From G965198795 sp965198795 (lineage in GTDB: Bacteria; Pseudomonadota; Alphaproteobacteria; Rhodospirillales; Casp-alpha2): a DNA stretch of 64,000 nucleotides. The stretch's first letter is position 1; each line of letters opens with the position of its first letter. The notes under the pieces are model-generated. The model was not told the origin of the DNA. It ran no database searches and was given only the letters and a program-made list of their open reading frames with translations. Below, in pieces: positions 1-8,970 of the stretch. A program made the position numbers and the translations under genes. The DNA lies in contig OZ240674.1 in the NCBI GenBank assembly GCA_965198795.1, positions 1,798,001-1,862,000 on the forward strand, read 5' to 3'.

Positions 1-403
1 TATCCACCCTTGAGTCCAGGAAACTGGCGGCATACCGGACAAGCCTATCGCCCGACCCGATGACAGCAAGAGCAGCGTACGGCGTGAAAAGAGCAGCGTA
101 CGGCGTCAACTTTTGATACCCATTTTGCTGCTCATTTTGCTGCCTCCGTATACAATCCGCTTTTTCGAGCTCCTTGATAAGTTCGTTATTTTTAAGTTCG
201 TCCGGCGCCTTTTTTTGTCCAGGCGCCACCAGATACAGCGCCGTTTCTTGCGGCGTCTGACGCCCGGACTTTTCGTGCTTAACGAACAGCACGACCCTCG
301 CCAATCCGCACCCGCTCAGCGTCAGCATCAGAACAACGCCGATGACCACGGCGCCGCTTGCCGGAAACACTCTTGTCCCGTTCCCGGACAAAATCATCTT
401 CAT
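1..403 (-). CDS. Putative lipoprotein, cut by the left edge
   Basis: The reverse strand stays open from an ATG at 403 to the window edge (134 codons), so the C-terminus is missing. GGGAG lies about 8 bases upstream of the ATG. The N-terminus is a lipoprotein signal: a basic start, a hydrophobic stretch and a lipobox ending LTLSGC. The rest is charged, with an EL-K/E-rich stretch that could form a short helix. Near the cut end the peptide TPYAALF/TPYAALA appears twice, encoded by a 21-base tandem duplication (about 71-112). I do not recognise a family. Lipidation and envelope location are inferred from the lipobox only. Confidence 0.6.
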   Translation of the reverse strand, partial: MKMILSGNGTRVFPASGAVVIGVVLMLTLSGCGLARVVLFVKHEKSGRQTPQETALYLVAPGQKKAPDELKNNELIKELEKADCIRRQQNEQQNGYQKLTPYAALFTPYAALAVIGSGDRLVRYAASFLDSRVD

Positions 404-815
404 GGCGCGTCTCCCTGTTCCATCGGCAACACATCTATGGAATGTTTAGGATTACGACGAGACCCGTCATGAGGGAATCAAACGCGCCGGGGGCGGCGGA
501 CGCGCCCCTCGTCTTCACGCGCCATCAAGCGTCCTCGCGGTCCAGCGGACCTCGCCGATGATCCCGGCGCCGCGTCACGCCCGTCATTCCGAACAGGTCC
601 AACCGCAAAGCGCCCCATCCTTCCGGCGCCAAGCGTTACAAAAACCGAACCGCCGCCAGCGCGGACCACACAGACGCGAACCACATAGACGAGGACCACA
701 CAGAAGCGTCTGGCGCATGACGTCAACGACGATAAAGGGCTGGTGTAACTGCGGAACGAGACCTTCATCGCCATGCCCGCCTCCCTCCCGCCTCCCCATG
801 GACGCGGTATAAGCG
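404..815. other. Intergenic region with a 15-bp repeat array
   Basis: Short frames here have no ribosome binding sites and no protein-like composition, so I call no gene. The main structure is three back-to-back 15-base units at 661-705. The stretch lies between the start of the left-edge lipoprotein and the stop of the gamma-glutamyltransferase-like gene, both on the reverse strand. Confidence 0.6.
661..705. repeat. 15-bp tandem repeat, three units
   Basis: Units GCGGACCACACAGAC, GCGAACCACATAGAC and GAGGACCACACAGAA follow each other without a gap. Read on the reverse strand each carries TGTGTGG or TATGTGG. The same core and period occur in the arrays at 17401-17490 and 46682-46741. Confidence 0.85.
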
Positions 816-2483
816 TTAGTCATTCGTCACGCCCAACCCGAATCCGCGGCGGTCCGCCAAGGGCAGACAGCCTTTGGCGAGTTTCTCGTCAACCGGAATA
901 CCGTTCGCGCAGAAAATAACGCCCACCCGGCTCCACCCATCGGACCGTTCGGCCAGGATGTGACCGCGCTCTTCCAATTCCGCCCGTATTTCAGGGGTCA
1001 ACCTGGGTTCGTAAACCACAACGTCCGGCTCCAAAGCGGGGCGGAACCGCGGCCCGTTAATGGCGGCGTCCAGCGGCGTTCCAACGCCTAGAATTTCCAA
1101 AGACGCGGAAACCAAATCCAGGGGCGCCCCCTCGCCGCCGGACACATGGCCCGCGAAATAAACACGCGAGTCCCCGGCGCTGGTCAACAGATAGGGCGCC
1201 ATGCCGCCGGCCGGCGCTCCATTGGCGCCAGGCTTCGCCGGCAGCAAAATACCCAGCTTTTCCACCAGCCGGGCCGAGCCGTAGGGACCGTCCATGGTGA
1301 AACTGCAGGCGGCCGCGTTGCCTTTCCGGTCGATCACGGAAAAACTCGCGGTTGCGTCATTGACCTTCAGAGGAACCGGCCTCGGCGAAAACGCGGCCGC
1401 GTTGCGAGCTTTTTCCAAACTGGCTTTCCCGATCCGGTCCTCCGCCCAATCCTCATTGATGAACGGGCCGGCGTCCCCGGCGGAGCCGTCCGCCGCCGTC
1501 CGCCAGCGTTGACGCTCCGCGTAAGCCGTCAGGCCCGCCTCGACCAACACATGGGGACGGTCCCCGGCGTCGATACTCTCATAAAGGTCGCTGTTAACCA
1601 GCAGGGCTGTCATCTGGGCGGCGAGCAACCCGCCCGAGCCGGGCGGGCTTGGGAAACTGAAATTCGTCAGCGCCTGCCAGGGAATGTCCAAGGTGGGGCG
1701 TTTAAACGGCCGGAAGTCCCGCATGGCGGCCTTGCTCAACCGTCCGCCGTCCGCGTTCGCCGCGTGAATGTAGGTGTCCGTCAGACTGCCGTTGTAAAAA
1801 GCCTTCACGCCGCGCCGGCGTAAAACCGTCATCGTATCCGAAAGAGCCCGGTTGAAGATTTTTGCCCCTTCCTTAACCGGCGGGCCGCCGCCTTTCTCGC
1901 CGAACAATGAGCGGAGCGCACGGCTGCCGGTGAAGAGATTTCGGTTACGCCGCAAGTCGGAAGCAAGCCCTCTAGGAACTGCCGCGCCGAATCTGGCCAG
2001 GCGCTCGGCGGGCCCGATCACCTGGGACCAGGGCAGGTTTCCCATCTTGGCGTGAATAAAGGCGACGCCCCGCAGACCGCCGGGTACCGGCGCCGTCCCG
2101 GAGGGCGTTCCGTTCGCATCCACGGGTAAACGGTTCAGAAAATCGATCGTCTCGGTGCGGTTCTCTTTTTGATAGCGAACCGTACACAGCCCGCCGCCGC
2201 CAAATCCGACGTGCGTTGGCTGCGTCACCGACATGACGAAGAACATGGCGGCCGCGGCGTCCCCGGCGGTCCCGCCGCCTCTCAAGATTTCGCGTCCAAC
2301 AAGCGCCGCCGTCGGCTCGTCTGCAACGAGCGCGCCGCGGACGCCCTGTATAAAGCCTGTTTGCGCCGCAGTTTCGCCCCCCTTATCCAAGGACGGCGAC
2401 CCGCACGCCGCCAGCAGGCAGCCAACACCCGCCAAACACAAAACCGTGTGTGAGAATCCGTTCCTTATCGTCATATAGGCCAT
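816..2483 (-). CDS. Gamma-glutamyltransferase family lipoprotein
   Basis: A 555-residue member of the gamma-glutamyltranspeptidase (Ntn-hydrolase) family, whose known members cleave gamma-glutamyl bonds such as in glutathione after autoprocessing before a conserved Thr. The likely nucleophile is Thr378 in NDATASFSVIDRKGN, matching the family's TTHFSVVDxxGN. The small-subunit signature GGMAPYL and the late LGVGTPLDAAINGPRF stretch are present, but the usual glycine-rich and NNEMDDF-like segments are altered, so the enzyme is divergent. The start at 2483 gives a lipobox (CLLAACG); an ATG at 2474 is the alternative. A longer open frame to 2702 would bury the signal peptide. It is transcribed divergently from the M48 protease gene. 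A periplasmic or outer-membrane anchored amidohydrolase is likely; the substrate is not known. Confidence 0.82.
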   Translation of the reverse strand: MAYMTIRNGFSHTVLCLAGVGCLLAACGSPSLDKGGETAAQTGFIQGVRGALVADEPTAALVGREILRGGGTAGDAAAAMFFVMSVTQPTHVGFGGGGLCTVRYQKENRTETIDFLNRLPVDANGTPSGTAPVPGGLRGVAFIHAKMGNLPWSQVIGPAERLARFGAAVPRGLASDLRRNRNLFTGSRALRSLFGEKGGGPPVKEGAKIFNRALSDTMTVLRRRGVKAFYNGSLTDTYIHAANADGGRLSKAAMRDFRPFKRPTLDIPWQALTNFSFPSPPGSGGLLAAQMTALLVNSDLYESIDAGDRPHVLVEAGLTAYAERQRWRTAADGSAGDAGPFINEDWAEDRIGKASLEKARNAAAFSPRPVPLKVNDATASFSVIDRKGNAAACSFTMDGPYGSARLVEKLGILLPAKPGANGAPAGGMAPYLLTSAGDSRVYFAGHVSGGEGAPLDLVSASLEILGVGTPLDAAINGPRFRPALEPDVVVYEPRLTPEIRAELEERGHILAERSDGWSRVGVIFCANGIPVDEKLAKGCLPLADRRGFGLGVTND

Positions 2484-2580
2484 GAATTGACGCTTTTCCG
2501 GAACCTGACTAGGCTCGCCGGAGCGCCGTTTGATTGACTTTTGATTCGGTTCCCGCAATTTGGAGAGACAGGTGGGAAAG

Positions 2581-3942
2581 ATGGTCCGCATACCGCTTCT
2601 GATTTCTCTTTTCGCGTTTCTTGTAATGGCGTTGTTATATCCCTTGAACGTGAACGCCCAAAGATCAATCCTGATCCGGGACGCGGAAATCGAGGCGACC
2701 ATTCAGGCATACGCCACACCGATTTTCGAAGTCGCCGGACTCAATCCCCGGGACATCCGATTGTACCTGGTCCAGGACGACAGCATCAACGCCTTCGTCG
2801 CGGGCGGTCAACGCATGTTCATCAACACGGGACTGATCCTGAAAAGCGAACATCCCGGTCAGTTGATCGGCGTCATCGCTCACGAGACAGGACACATCGC
2901 GGGCGCTCATCTGGCCGGTCTTCACCGCGAATTCGAGAACGCCGCCGCCGCCAGCGTCATCAGCTACGTCCTGGCCGGCCTCGCGGGCGCCGCCGCAGGC
3001 AACGCGGATTTGGCGGCGGCGGTCGTCGCTGGCTCGCAAGGCTCCATCACACGCTCGTTCTTCGGTTACACAAGGAGCCAGGAAGGCGCGGCGGACCAGG
3101 CGGCCTTGCGGTATCTGGACGCGACGAAACAATCATCACGCGGTTTCCTGGAATTCTTTGACGTCCTGAAGCACGAGGAACTGCTGATTACCAATTCGAG
3201 AGACCCTTACGTTCGGACCCACCCTTTGACCCAGCAACGGATCGATCAAGTGGCTCGGCACGTGGAGTCGTCCCCCTACGCCGACGCGCCGCAGCAGCCG
3301 GAATTTATCCGGGCTCATGCCCGCATGCGCGCCAAGTTGTTTGGTTATATCCGCCCCATCGGCGTGATCCTTCGGAAATACAGGCGCAGCGACGACAGCA
3401 TCGAATCACGTTATGCCCGAGCCATAGGGTGGTTCAAGGAAGCCAGGGTCGGACGCGCCGTCGAATTGATCGACAGCCTGATCGCGGACGAACCAAACAA
3501 TCCCTACTTTCATGAATTGAAAGGGGACGGCCTCTGGCGCAACGGCGACGCGGCGGGGGCGGTGGCGTCGCTGTTGAAAGCGGTCGAACTTCTGCCGGAG
3601 TCGGATCTCATCCGCCGTCAATTGGCGCAGGCTCAATTATCATTCAACGACCCCGAACTGGCGGCGGAGGCGGTCAGTCATTTGGTGTTCGCGCTCAAGA
3701 GTGAAAGGAACGCTCCCGGCGTCTGGAGTCTCCTGGGCCGCGCCTATCATATTCTCGGCGATGAAGCGAACGGCCGATTAGCCCAAGGCGAGGCCGAATT
3801 GCTCAAAGGCGATTACCGGGCCGCCATTTATCATTCGGGTAAAGCCCGGACATTGTTTGAGCCGAATTCAACGAAATGGCTTCGGGCCGATGACGTTCAC
3901 AAAGTGGCGGCGGCGCGGTTCCGCAACCAGCAAAAAGAATAA
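2581..3942 (+). CDS. M48 family metalloprotease with TPR region (BepA-like)
   Basis: A 453-residue secreted zinc metalloprotease. After a signal peptide (residues 1-27) comes an M48 catalytic domain with HETGH at 101-105 (HExxH) and a downstream Glu in RSQEGAADQAAL as the probable third zinc ligand. From about residue 255 to the end the sequence is alpha-helical and TPR-like (FHELKGDGLWRNGDAAGA and repeats). This is the architecture of BepA, which handles outer-membrane protein assembly and quality control in the periplasm. I chose the ATG at 2581, preceded by GGTGGGAAAG; a TTG at 2560 would add seven residues before the signal. A DUF3047 lipoprotein and a DsbA-like protein follow on the same strand, consistent with envelope maintenance. 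Confidence 0.9.
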   Translation: MVRIPLLISLFAFLVMALLYPLNVNAQRSILIRDAEIEATIQAYATPIFEVAGLNPRDIRLYLVQDDSINAFVAGGQRMFINTGLILKSEHPGQLIGVIAHETGHIAGAHLAGLHREFENAAAASVISYVLAGLAGAAAGNADLAAAVVAGSQGSITRSFFGYTRSQEGAADQAALRYLDATKQSSRGFLEFFDVLKHEELLITNSRDPYVRTHPLTQQRIDQVARHVESSPYADAPQQPEFIRAHARMRAKLFGYIRPIGVILRKYRRSDDSIESRYARAIGWFKEARVGRAVELIDSLIADEPNNPYFHELKGDGLWRNGDAAGAVASLLKAVELLPESDLIRRQLAQAQLSFNDPELAAEAVSHLVFALKSERNAPGVWSLLGRAYHILGDEANGRLAQGEAELLKGDYRAAIYHSGKARTLFEPNSTKWLRADDVHKVAAARFRNQQKE

Positions 3943-3960
3943 GCCGGAAGCCCTGACGCC

Positions 3961-4662
3961 GTGTCACGCGCCTGTTTCCTTGTCTGCTTGAGCCTTTGCC
4001 TGCCGCTGCCGGCCTGTTCAATGAAACCGGATATTGCCCGGCCGGAAGCCAGCTGGCTCTTGAACGTGCTCGGTCCGAAACAACCCTTCATTCAAAAAGA
4101 GTCGCCCGCCAGTTGGGTAACCCAGGGGCCATTCACTCCTGAACGGGTTCGCCTGGAACCCTCAGCCGAACGCGACGCGGTGCGCATTACGGGCGGAGAA
4201 CAAGGCCTCGTGCTTGCCCGCAAACTGAACGCGTACGTTCTTACGACGCCTTTTTTGACCTGGCAATGGAAGGTCGCCCCACACAAGGGCGGAACACATC
4301 CCGTGCGATTGATCGTGGGCTTCAGGGACGGCGGCGCGCCGCGTGGCGTCCGGGCGGACGACAAGGGCGCCCTGCCGGATCATGACCGATCCCTTGTCTT
4401 GCTGTGGGGTCATTCCGCGCTGAACCGAGGCTGGTCGGAGCCGTCAAAGCGCGACGGAGCGCCCGCTCGCTATACGGTGCGCGGCGGCCAGGAACATACT
4501 CGGCAATGGTTCAGCGAAGGCGTCGATCTGGTGGCGCTTCACAAGCGTCTTTGGCCGGATCACCCGTTGCTCGACGTCCGGGTCGCCTATGCGGGCGTCG
4601 CGGCCGCGGGCGGCAGTTCCGCCAACGCGGCTTTTATCCGCGACATCAATTTGACGCGCTAA
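3961..4662 (+). CDS. DUF3047 domain lipoprotein
   Basis: A 233-residue protein with a GTG start 18 bases after the M48 protease stop, preceded by GGAAGCCC. A signal sequence ends in a lipobox-like LPLPACS. The body has the DUF3047 layout: PFLTWQWKV near residue 100, a VRLIVGFRDGG strand, then LVLLWGHSALNRG, a variable loop, TRQWFSEGVDL and a C-terminal AAFIRDINL strand. The family has no assigned biochemical function. The tight spacing suggests cotranscription with the upstream protease, so an envelope role is plausible. Confidence 0.75.
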   Translation: MSRACFLVCLSLCLPLPACSMKPDIARPEASWLLNVLGPKQPFIQKESPASWVTQGPFTPERVRLEPSAERDAVRITGGEQGLVLARKLNAYVLTTPFLTWQWKVAPHKGGTHPVRLIVGFRDGGAPRGVRADDKGALPDHDRSLVLLWGHSALNRGWSEPSKRDGAPARYTVRGGQEHTRQWFSEGVDLVALHKRLWPDHPLLDVRVAYAGVAAAGGSSANAAFIRDINLTR

Positions 4663-4727
4663 GACAACCGTTGACGCCGGTGTTCGCGGAACCGCATGAT
4701 GGGCGCGTTAAAAATTGAGGATCATTC

Positions 4728-5519
4728 ATGACGCCGCTGAAACCTTTGGCGAGATGCTTTACCGCCTCACTCTCTCTTGTGACCGTTCTCGCGCTGTCAA
4801 ACGCGGCTCACTCTCAGCAGCAACCAGCGCCCGCGCCCGCCGTCACAGGTCCGGGGGGATTCGACAAGACAGCGATCGAGGCGATTGTCAGGGATTATAT
4901 TCTTGCCAACCCTGAAATCATCATCGAAGCCATCCAGACCTATCAGGCTCAACAGGCGGCCCTAAAGCATGAACAGGCGCAACAGGCGCTTATCGCCCAC
5001 AAAACCACGCTTGAAACCGATCCCGGCAGTCCCGTCGCCGGAAACCCGGACGGCGACGTCACCGTGGTCGAATTCTTCGACTACCAATGCGGCTACTGCA
5101 AGCGCGTGTTTCCGTCTCTGCGGCAATTCGTCGAGAAGGACGGCGGCGTCCGCTTTGTGTTCAAGGAACTGCCCATTCTTGGAGAAGGAAGCGCCGCCGC
5201 CGCGCGCATGGCGTTGGCGGCCTGGCATGTCGATCCGTCTAAATACCTGACCTACCACGGCCTCCTGATGGAAAACCGGGGTCCGTTAACCGAACGGCGC
5301 GCTATGTTCCTGGCGGCGGAGGCCGGTTATGACGCAAAGGCGGTGTCGGAAAAAGCCCGTAACCCGAAAGTCACCCGGCAAATCGACGCCAATCACGCGC
5401 TCGCGGACGCCCTTGACATACGGGGAACGCCAGCCTTCGTCATTGGTGAAAGGTTGATTCCGGGCGCTGTCACACTTGAGCAATTGCGGGGACTCGTCGC
5501 CGAAGCGCGCGGTGGATGA
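4728..5519 (+). CDS. DsbA-family thiol:disulfide oxidoreductase
   Basis: A 263-residue periplasmic thioredoxin-fold protein. A signal peptide (about 1-29) and a Gln-rich N-terminal helical segment (residues 45-95, typical of ScsC/Com1-type DsbA proteins) precede the thioredoxin domain. The active site CGYC is at 121-124 after VEFFDYQ, and the cis-proline loop RGTPAFVIG lies near residue 235. The ATG at 4728 follows a good GAGGAT site. It probably forms, shuffles or isomerises disulfides in exported proteins; the N-terminal helix could support oligomerisation, as in ScsC. The oxidase or isomerase direction cannot be decided from sequence. Confidence 0.92.
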   Translation: MTPLKPLARCFTASLSLVTVLALSNAAHSQQQPAPAPAVTGPGGFDKTAIEAIVRDYILANPEIIIEAIQTYQAQQAALKHEQAQQALIAHKTTLETDPGSPVAGNPDGDVTVVEFFDYQCGYCKRVFPSLRQFVEKDGGVRFVFKELPILGEGSAAAARMALAAWHVDPSKYLTYHGLLMENRGPLTERRAMFLAAEAGYDAKAVSEKARNPKVTRQIDANHALADALDIRGTPAFVIGERLIPGAVTLEQLRGLVAEARGG

Positions 5520-5545
5520 CCAAAGAAACGGTTTCAGGATTTCCG

Positions 5546-6058
5546 TCAACACGGCGGCGTCTCGACGCTCCCGATCAATTGAAGCTCCTGCGATAGCTTG
5601 CACTCGCCAAAGTCCAGGGATAGGCCGCGCGGTGCGCCATTGTCCAGTAAGTCCACGGCGGCCTCGAACTGGGGAATGGACCGGTCCGTGTCCAATGCGT
5701 AAAAAGCCAGCGTGATCCGCCAATCCTCGCGGACGCAAGCTCACCCGCCTTGCTCTCTTCCGTCTTCAGGCGTTTCAACACAAGACCGCCCGCCGGTTCC
5801 GGACGCTCTTCGTCCCCGGCGCCGTCCAACGCTTCCCAACTGGCGTATCGTATTTCTTGGCGGAACCGCCCGCCGACCCGGGTGTTGATGATTCGTAATC
5901 CCGCTCTAAAGTGCGGGATAGAAGGCCGCCGCCGCGATTTCCAGCGTGCGGGCGGCCGTAAAGGGAACCAGCGCCTCAATCACGAAGGTATTGGGTTCCA
6001 TCGGCGTTCCAACACCAAGGACGGCGCCAGCCGCCACCGCAGTCATCGGGCTCTTCAT
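5546..6058 (-). pseudogene. Frameshifted remnant of an unidentified gene
   Basis: Protein-like sequence on the reverse strand is spread over different frames. From an ATG at 6058 one frame reads MKSPMTAVAAGAVLG to FYPAL and then a TAG near 5910. A second frame continues with INTRVGGRFRQEIRYASWEA to LKRLKTEESKAGEL near 5725. A third ends with REDWRITLAFYALDTDR, LDFGECKLSQEL and a TGA at 5546. Each piece has the composition of a real protein, but no single frame spans them. I infer a gene broken by at least two frameshifts (or sequencing errors). I do not recognise the family. Confidence 0.45.
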
Positions 6059-6293
6059 GGAAACGGCCGTTACCTTTTTCCGGTCCCAAAATTTCGCGTG
6101 TTCCAATATGCTAACCTTGTTCAAGCCGCCGGGGCGAAAAACAAGCCAAGGCGGCCACAAAACCCGAGCGCCCGCGCGCGATTGCCGCGAAAAACGGCTT
6201 TCAGTTGTTCATAAGGTTCAGCGGACGCCGGCGAGCCCGGCAGGCGGAGGAGAGCGGAGCCAGATGGCGTATGGACGTGGAGGGAGAGCACAC

Positions 6294-7235
6294 ATGACAC
6301 GCTTGGTATCAAGCCTGCTGGCCGGCGCCCTGGCCGTTTCCGTTTTGCCGTTCAGCGCGACCGAAGCCACCGCCGCCGACAAGACCAGCGTCCTTATCAT
6401 GCCGCTGGATCAAGACATGGACAGCCTCCCAAGACGCAATCGGGTGACTCGGCGAATTATCGATGAAATCGCCACACAGTTGCGGATCAAGGATTTTGAA
6501 GTCTTTGATGAGGCGGCGCTCACTGTGGACACCCATGAACAAGGCCGCCAGCACCGCTCGGACGCCGAACTCGTCCAAGTGGCCCGTTCGATCCGGGATC
6601 ATCGGATTGACGTCATCGTGCCGTTCACCACCTACGCGCGGGTGGAACCGACGCCGGTCGCCAATCTGATCGATATCCGGGTCGCCGGGCGCCTGCTTCA
6701 GGCGCACGACGGTCGCCGTCTGGGTAATTGGAACGAGACGCTGGTGCGCAATCAGGCGCTGCCTTATCGCTGCTGGCCGGAAAACCGCGCCGAACCCGAC
6801 CGCGAATGCGTGCTGGAGGCCGTCCAAGGTCATGCCGGCCGCGTCGCCGCGGCCATGGCCGATATCCTGGCGGATAAACTCGCCTACATCGAGGAACGGG
6901 ACTACGCCGGCGCCATCGGTCTTGGCGGCACGGCGCGGGTTGAGAGTTACGTAATGGTCTTCGAGGGGTTCACCGATCACGATATCGCCGAGATAGAGGA
7001 ACACCTGGTCCACACCTTCTCGGGATACGACCGTCACCGACCGTTGAGCGCACAGAACAAGTTTTGGAAAGTCCGTTACTGGTCTTCCGCGCGGCAGGCG
7101 AAACTTCATCGCAATCTTCGCCGGTTGATGCGGGTGATGGATCTGGACGCCACGGTCAATTTTGACAGCGTGGGGTTCGTGATCCGCAACAAGAACATCG
7201 GCCGCGTCCGCCGCGTTATCGATCAACCCGGATGA
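6294..7235 (+). CDS. Exported protein with FlgT/CsgG-like features
   Basis: A 313-residue protein. The ATG at 6294 is preceded by a strong GGAGGGAGAG; the open frame upstream to 5946 overlaps the pseudogene and is not protein-like. A signal peptide ends near ATAADK. The N-terminal half (KTSVLIMPLDQD, IDEIATQLRIKDFEVFDE, HRIDVIVPFTTYARVEP, VAGRLLQAHDGRRLGNW) resembles the periplasmic alpha/beta fold of CsgG/FlgT/LpoB-type proteins that bind outer-membrane structures. The C-terminal half has a second module (VMVFEGFTDHDIAEIEEHL, then ATVNFDSVGFVI) similar in style to FlgT. It converges on the ten-gene reverse operon and shares its exported character, so it may belong to the same system. Confidence 0.6.
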   Translation: MTRLVSSLLAGALAVSVLPFSATEATAADKTSVLIMPLDQDMDSLPRRNRVTRRIIDEIATQLRIKDFEVFDEAALTVDTHEQGRQHRSDAELVQVARSIRDHRIDVIVPFTTYARVEPTPVANLIDIRVAGRLLQAHDGRRLGNWNETLVRNQALPYRCWPENRAEPDRECVLEAVQGHAGRVAAAMADILADKLAYIEERDYAGAIGLGGTARVESYVMVFEGFTDHDIAEIEEHLVHTFSGYDRHRPLSAQNKFWKVRYWSSARQAKLHRNLRRLMRVMDLDATVNFDSVGFVIRNKNIGRVRRVIDQPG

Positions 7236-7249
7236 GAATGGCGGGACCG

Positions 7250-7269
7250 CGCCGGGCGGCCCTCCGGCG
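7250..7269. terminator. Possible shared terminator hairpin between convergent genes
   Basis: CGCCGG (7250-7255) pairs with CCGGCG (7264-7269) around an 8-base loop, followed on the forward strand by GGGATATTTTCG. It sits in the 53-base gap between two converging stop codons. The stem is short and the U-run weak. Confidence 0.35.
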
Positions 7270-7288
7270 GGGATATTTTCGACGCCCG

Positions 7289-8887
7289 TCAGTCCGTCCC
7301 GTCCGGTGCGTCGTCCCGCCGAATGTTGACGATCATGGCGTTCTCGGCCAGACGAATTCCCGGAATTGACCGAAACGCCCTGGTCAGAGGCCGCATGGAT
7401 TTGATGGATAACGGCTCAAAGTCCCTGCCTCCCAGCGCCTCCGGTAGACGCGGCAGCACTTCTCTGTCAGTCGCGAAGCACTTGAGATACTCAATCCCGG
7501 CGGGCGGCTTGATCACCCAATCAAACGCCGCCGAGGCGCTGGGTAATTGGACCACTTGTCCGCCTTCGATCCGCGAGCTTTCATGATGGCGGTTCGGGAA
7601 AATCCGAAACACCGAACCATCGACCTGGCGGTAAAAGCAATAAAGATGGCTGGGCGCGCTCGCTTCGAACAACAAAACCAGCCTGTCGCCGAACCGATAG
7701 CTGGGATTCCGCCCGCGCGCGGTGGAAAGGCTGAGCGTGACCGGGCCCGGCGTATCCACAAGCCTTGCCTGAGGCGGCGCGCCTGGCTCGGGCTTCAAGG
7801 TCAGCGTCCCAGGCACGGTGCTTTTCCGAACCGTTCCCGCCCAAACCGCTTTAGAACCGCGCCCGCCCGTGAGGCTTATCTGGATATCCATCAGATCGCC
7901 CAGATCCCAATAGGCGCCCGCCAGCACGTACCGCCCCCGTTTGGCGGCGGCGATCCGCTGACCCGTTGAGCGGCGCTGCAACGACAGCTCCCGCGTTCCC
8001 GGCTCCAACTCCGCGATGTTGACGCTCACCCGGCGGCCGCCGGCTTGTCGAGAGGCGGTTGCCGCCAAGCGTGACAAGAACCAGCGGCCGAAGGACGTTT
8101 CAACGCCGGTCTCCTGAAACGTCATGGTTTGTAACGCCAGTTCATCCAGACCGGACGCATTGCCGGTGACGAACGCCGCCGCGTGACGGATGGCCTCATC
8201 CAAGGACAGCGTTTCCGCCCGATCAAAATCATACGCCAACCGCCGCGCCCGGCTTTTGGCGAGGATACGCCCCGTTTCCACATTGATCGCGCGATAGGAA
8301 ACACGCAGATGATCCGCCCCGCCGGGCCGCATCTCGGCCATGATCAAAACGTCCGCTTGGACTTCCCGCATCAGCTTGGCGATGCGGGCCGACGATTGTC
8401 GCAGGTCCGCGCCCTGGTCCAGTTCCCTCTGCAATTGCCAGAGATTCTCCCGGGCGATGAAGCGGTCATCGGGGAGGCCGAGCGGCAACAACTCGGCAAG
8501 CACGGCGTCATTTACCGTCCGGACAAAACTCTCTGAAACGCCGAGTTCCTCCTCCCAGGCAGGCCAAAAGGCGATCGTTCGGCCCGGGCCGCGTTCCAGC
8601 CCGCCCGCGTCAACGGCCGCGGCCGCTTCACCAGAGCGTTCAACAATCTTGTCACGGAGATAACGCCAGAGCGATCGAGGCCGCGCCGGGCTCTCTTCCG
8701 CCACGATGTCCTTGACCGGCGTCTGATTGAGGCCATCCGCCAGTTCAAGGGCGATGGCGCGGGCGGCCTCGATGATGGGATCGGGTTCGAGAATATTTGA
8801 CGTCGCGCCGGCCTGTTGTGATCCGGCGGCCAATACACAAGCGGCGGCCAGGACCGGACTCAAGTGGCGGTTGGTCCGTCGGCTCAT
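7289..8887 (-). CDS. Exported DUF4384 domain protein
   Basis: A 532-residue protein, last gene of the reverse operon. The ATG at 8887 has a strong GGGGAGGAG site and opens a signal peptide ending near QAGAT; the frame upstream to 8974 is noncoding. Residues about 90-230 (RTIAFWPAWEEELG, RFIARENLWQLQRELDQ, ADVLIMAEMRPGG, YRAINVETGRILAKSRA) resemble the FlgO/CsgG-like alpha/beta fold. DUF4384 spans about 395-475: SYRFGDRLVLLFEASAPSHL, then VFRIFPNRHHESSRI, then EYLKCFATDREVLP. DUF4384 is known mainly from bacterial proteins encoded with or fused to caspase-like and kinase domains, which fits the caspase gene at the head of this operon. The biochemical function is unknown. Confidence 0.75.
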   Translation of the reverse strand: MSRRTNRHLSPVLAAACVLAAGSQQAGATSNILEPDPIIEAARAIALELADGLNQTPVKDIVAEESPARPRSLWRYLRDKIVERSGEAAAAVDAGGLERGPGRTIAFWPAWEEELGVSESFVRTVNDAVLAELLPLGLPDDRFIARENLWQLQRELDQGADLRQSSARIAKLMREVQADVLIMAEMRPGGADHLRVSYRAINVETGRILAKSRARRLAYDFDRAETLSLDEAIRHAAAFVTGNASGLDELALQTMTFQETGVETSFGRWFLSRLAATASRQAGGRRVSVNIAELEPGTRELSLQRRSTGQRIAAAKRGRYVLAGAYWDLGDLMDIQISLTGGRGSKAVWAGTVRKSTVPGTLTLKPEPGAPPQARLVDTPGPVTLSLSTARGRNPSYRFGDRLVLLFEASAPSHLYCFYRQVDGSVFRIFPNRHHESSRIEGGQVVQLPSASAAFDWVIKPPAGIEYLKCFATDREVLPRLPEALGGRDFEPLSIKSMRPLTRAFRSIPGIRLAENAMIVNIRRDDAPDGTD

Positions 8888-8970
8888 GTCTCCTCCCCTT
8901 ATAGCCTTGGTTGCGGCGGAAGGAACTATATCGCGGCATTCGATGGATTGTCTTTGATCAAATGGACCGG

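Noticed and set aside
2541..3161. Arg/Gly-rich forward frame overlapping the M48 protease gene
   Set aside because: A shadow frame of the GC-rich protease gene; the HExxH-bearing frame is clearly the coding one.
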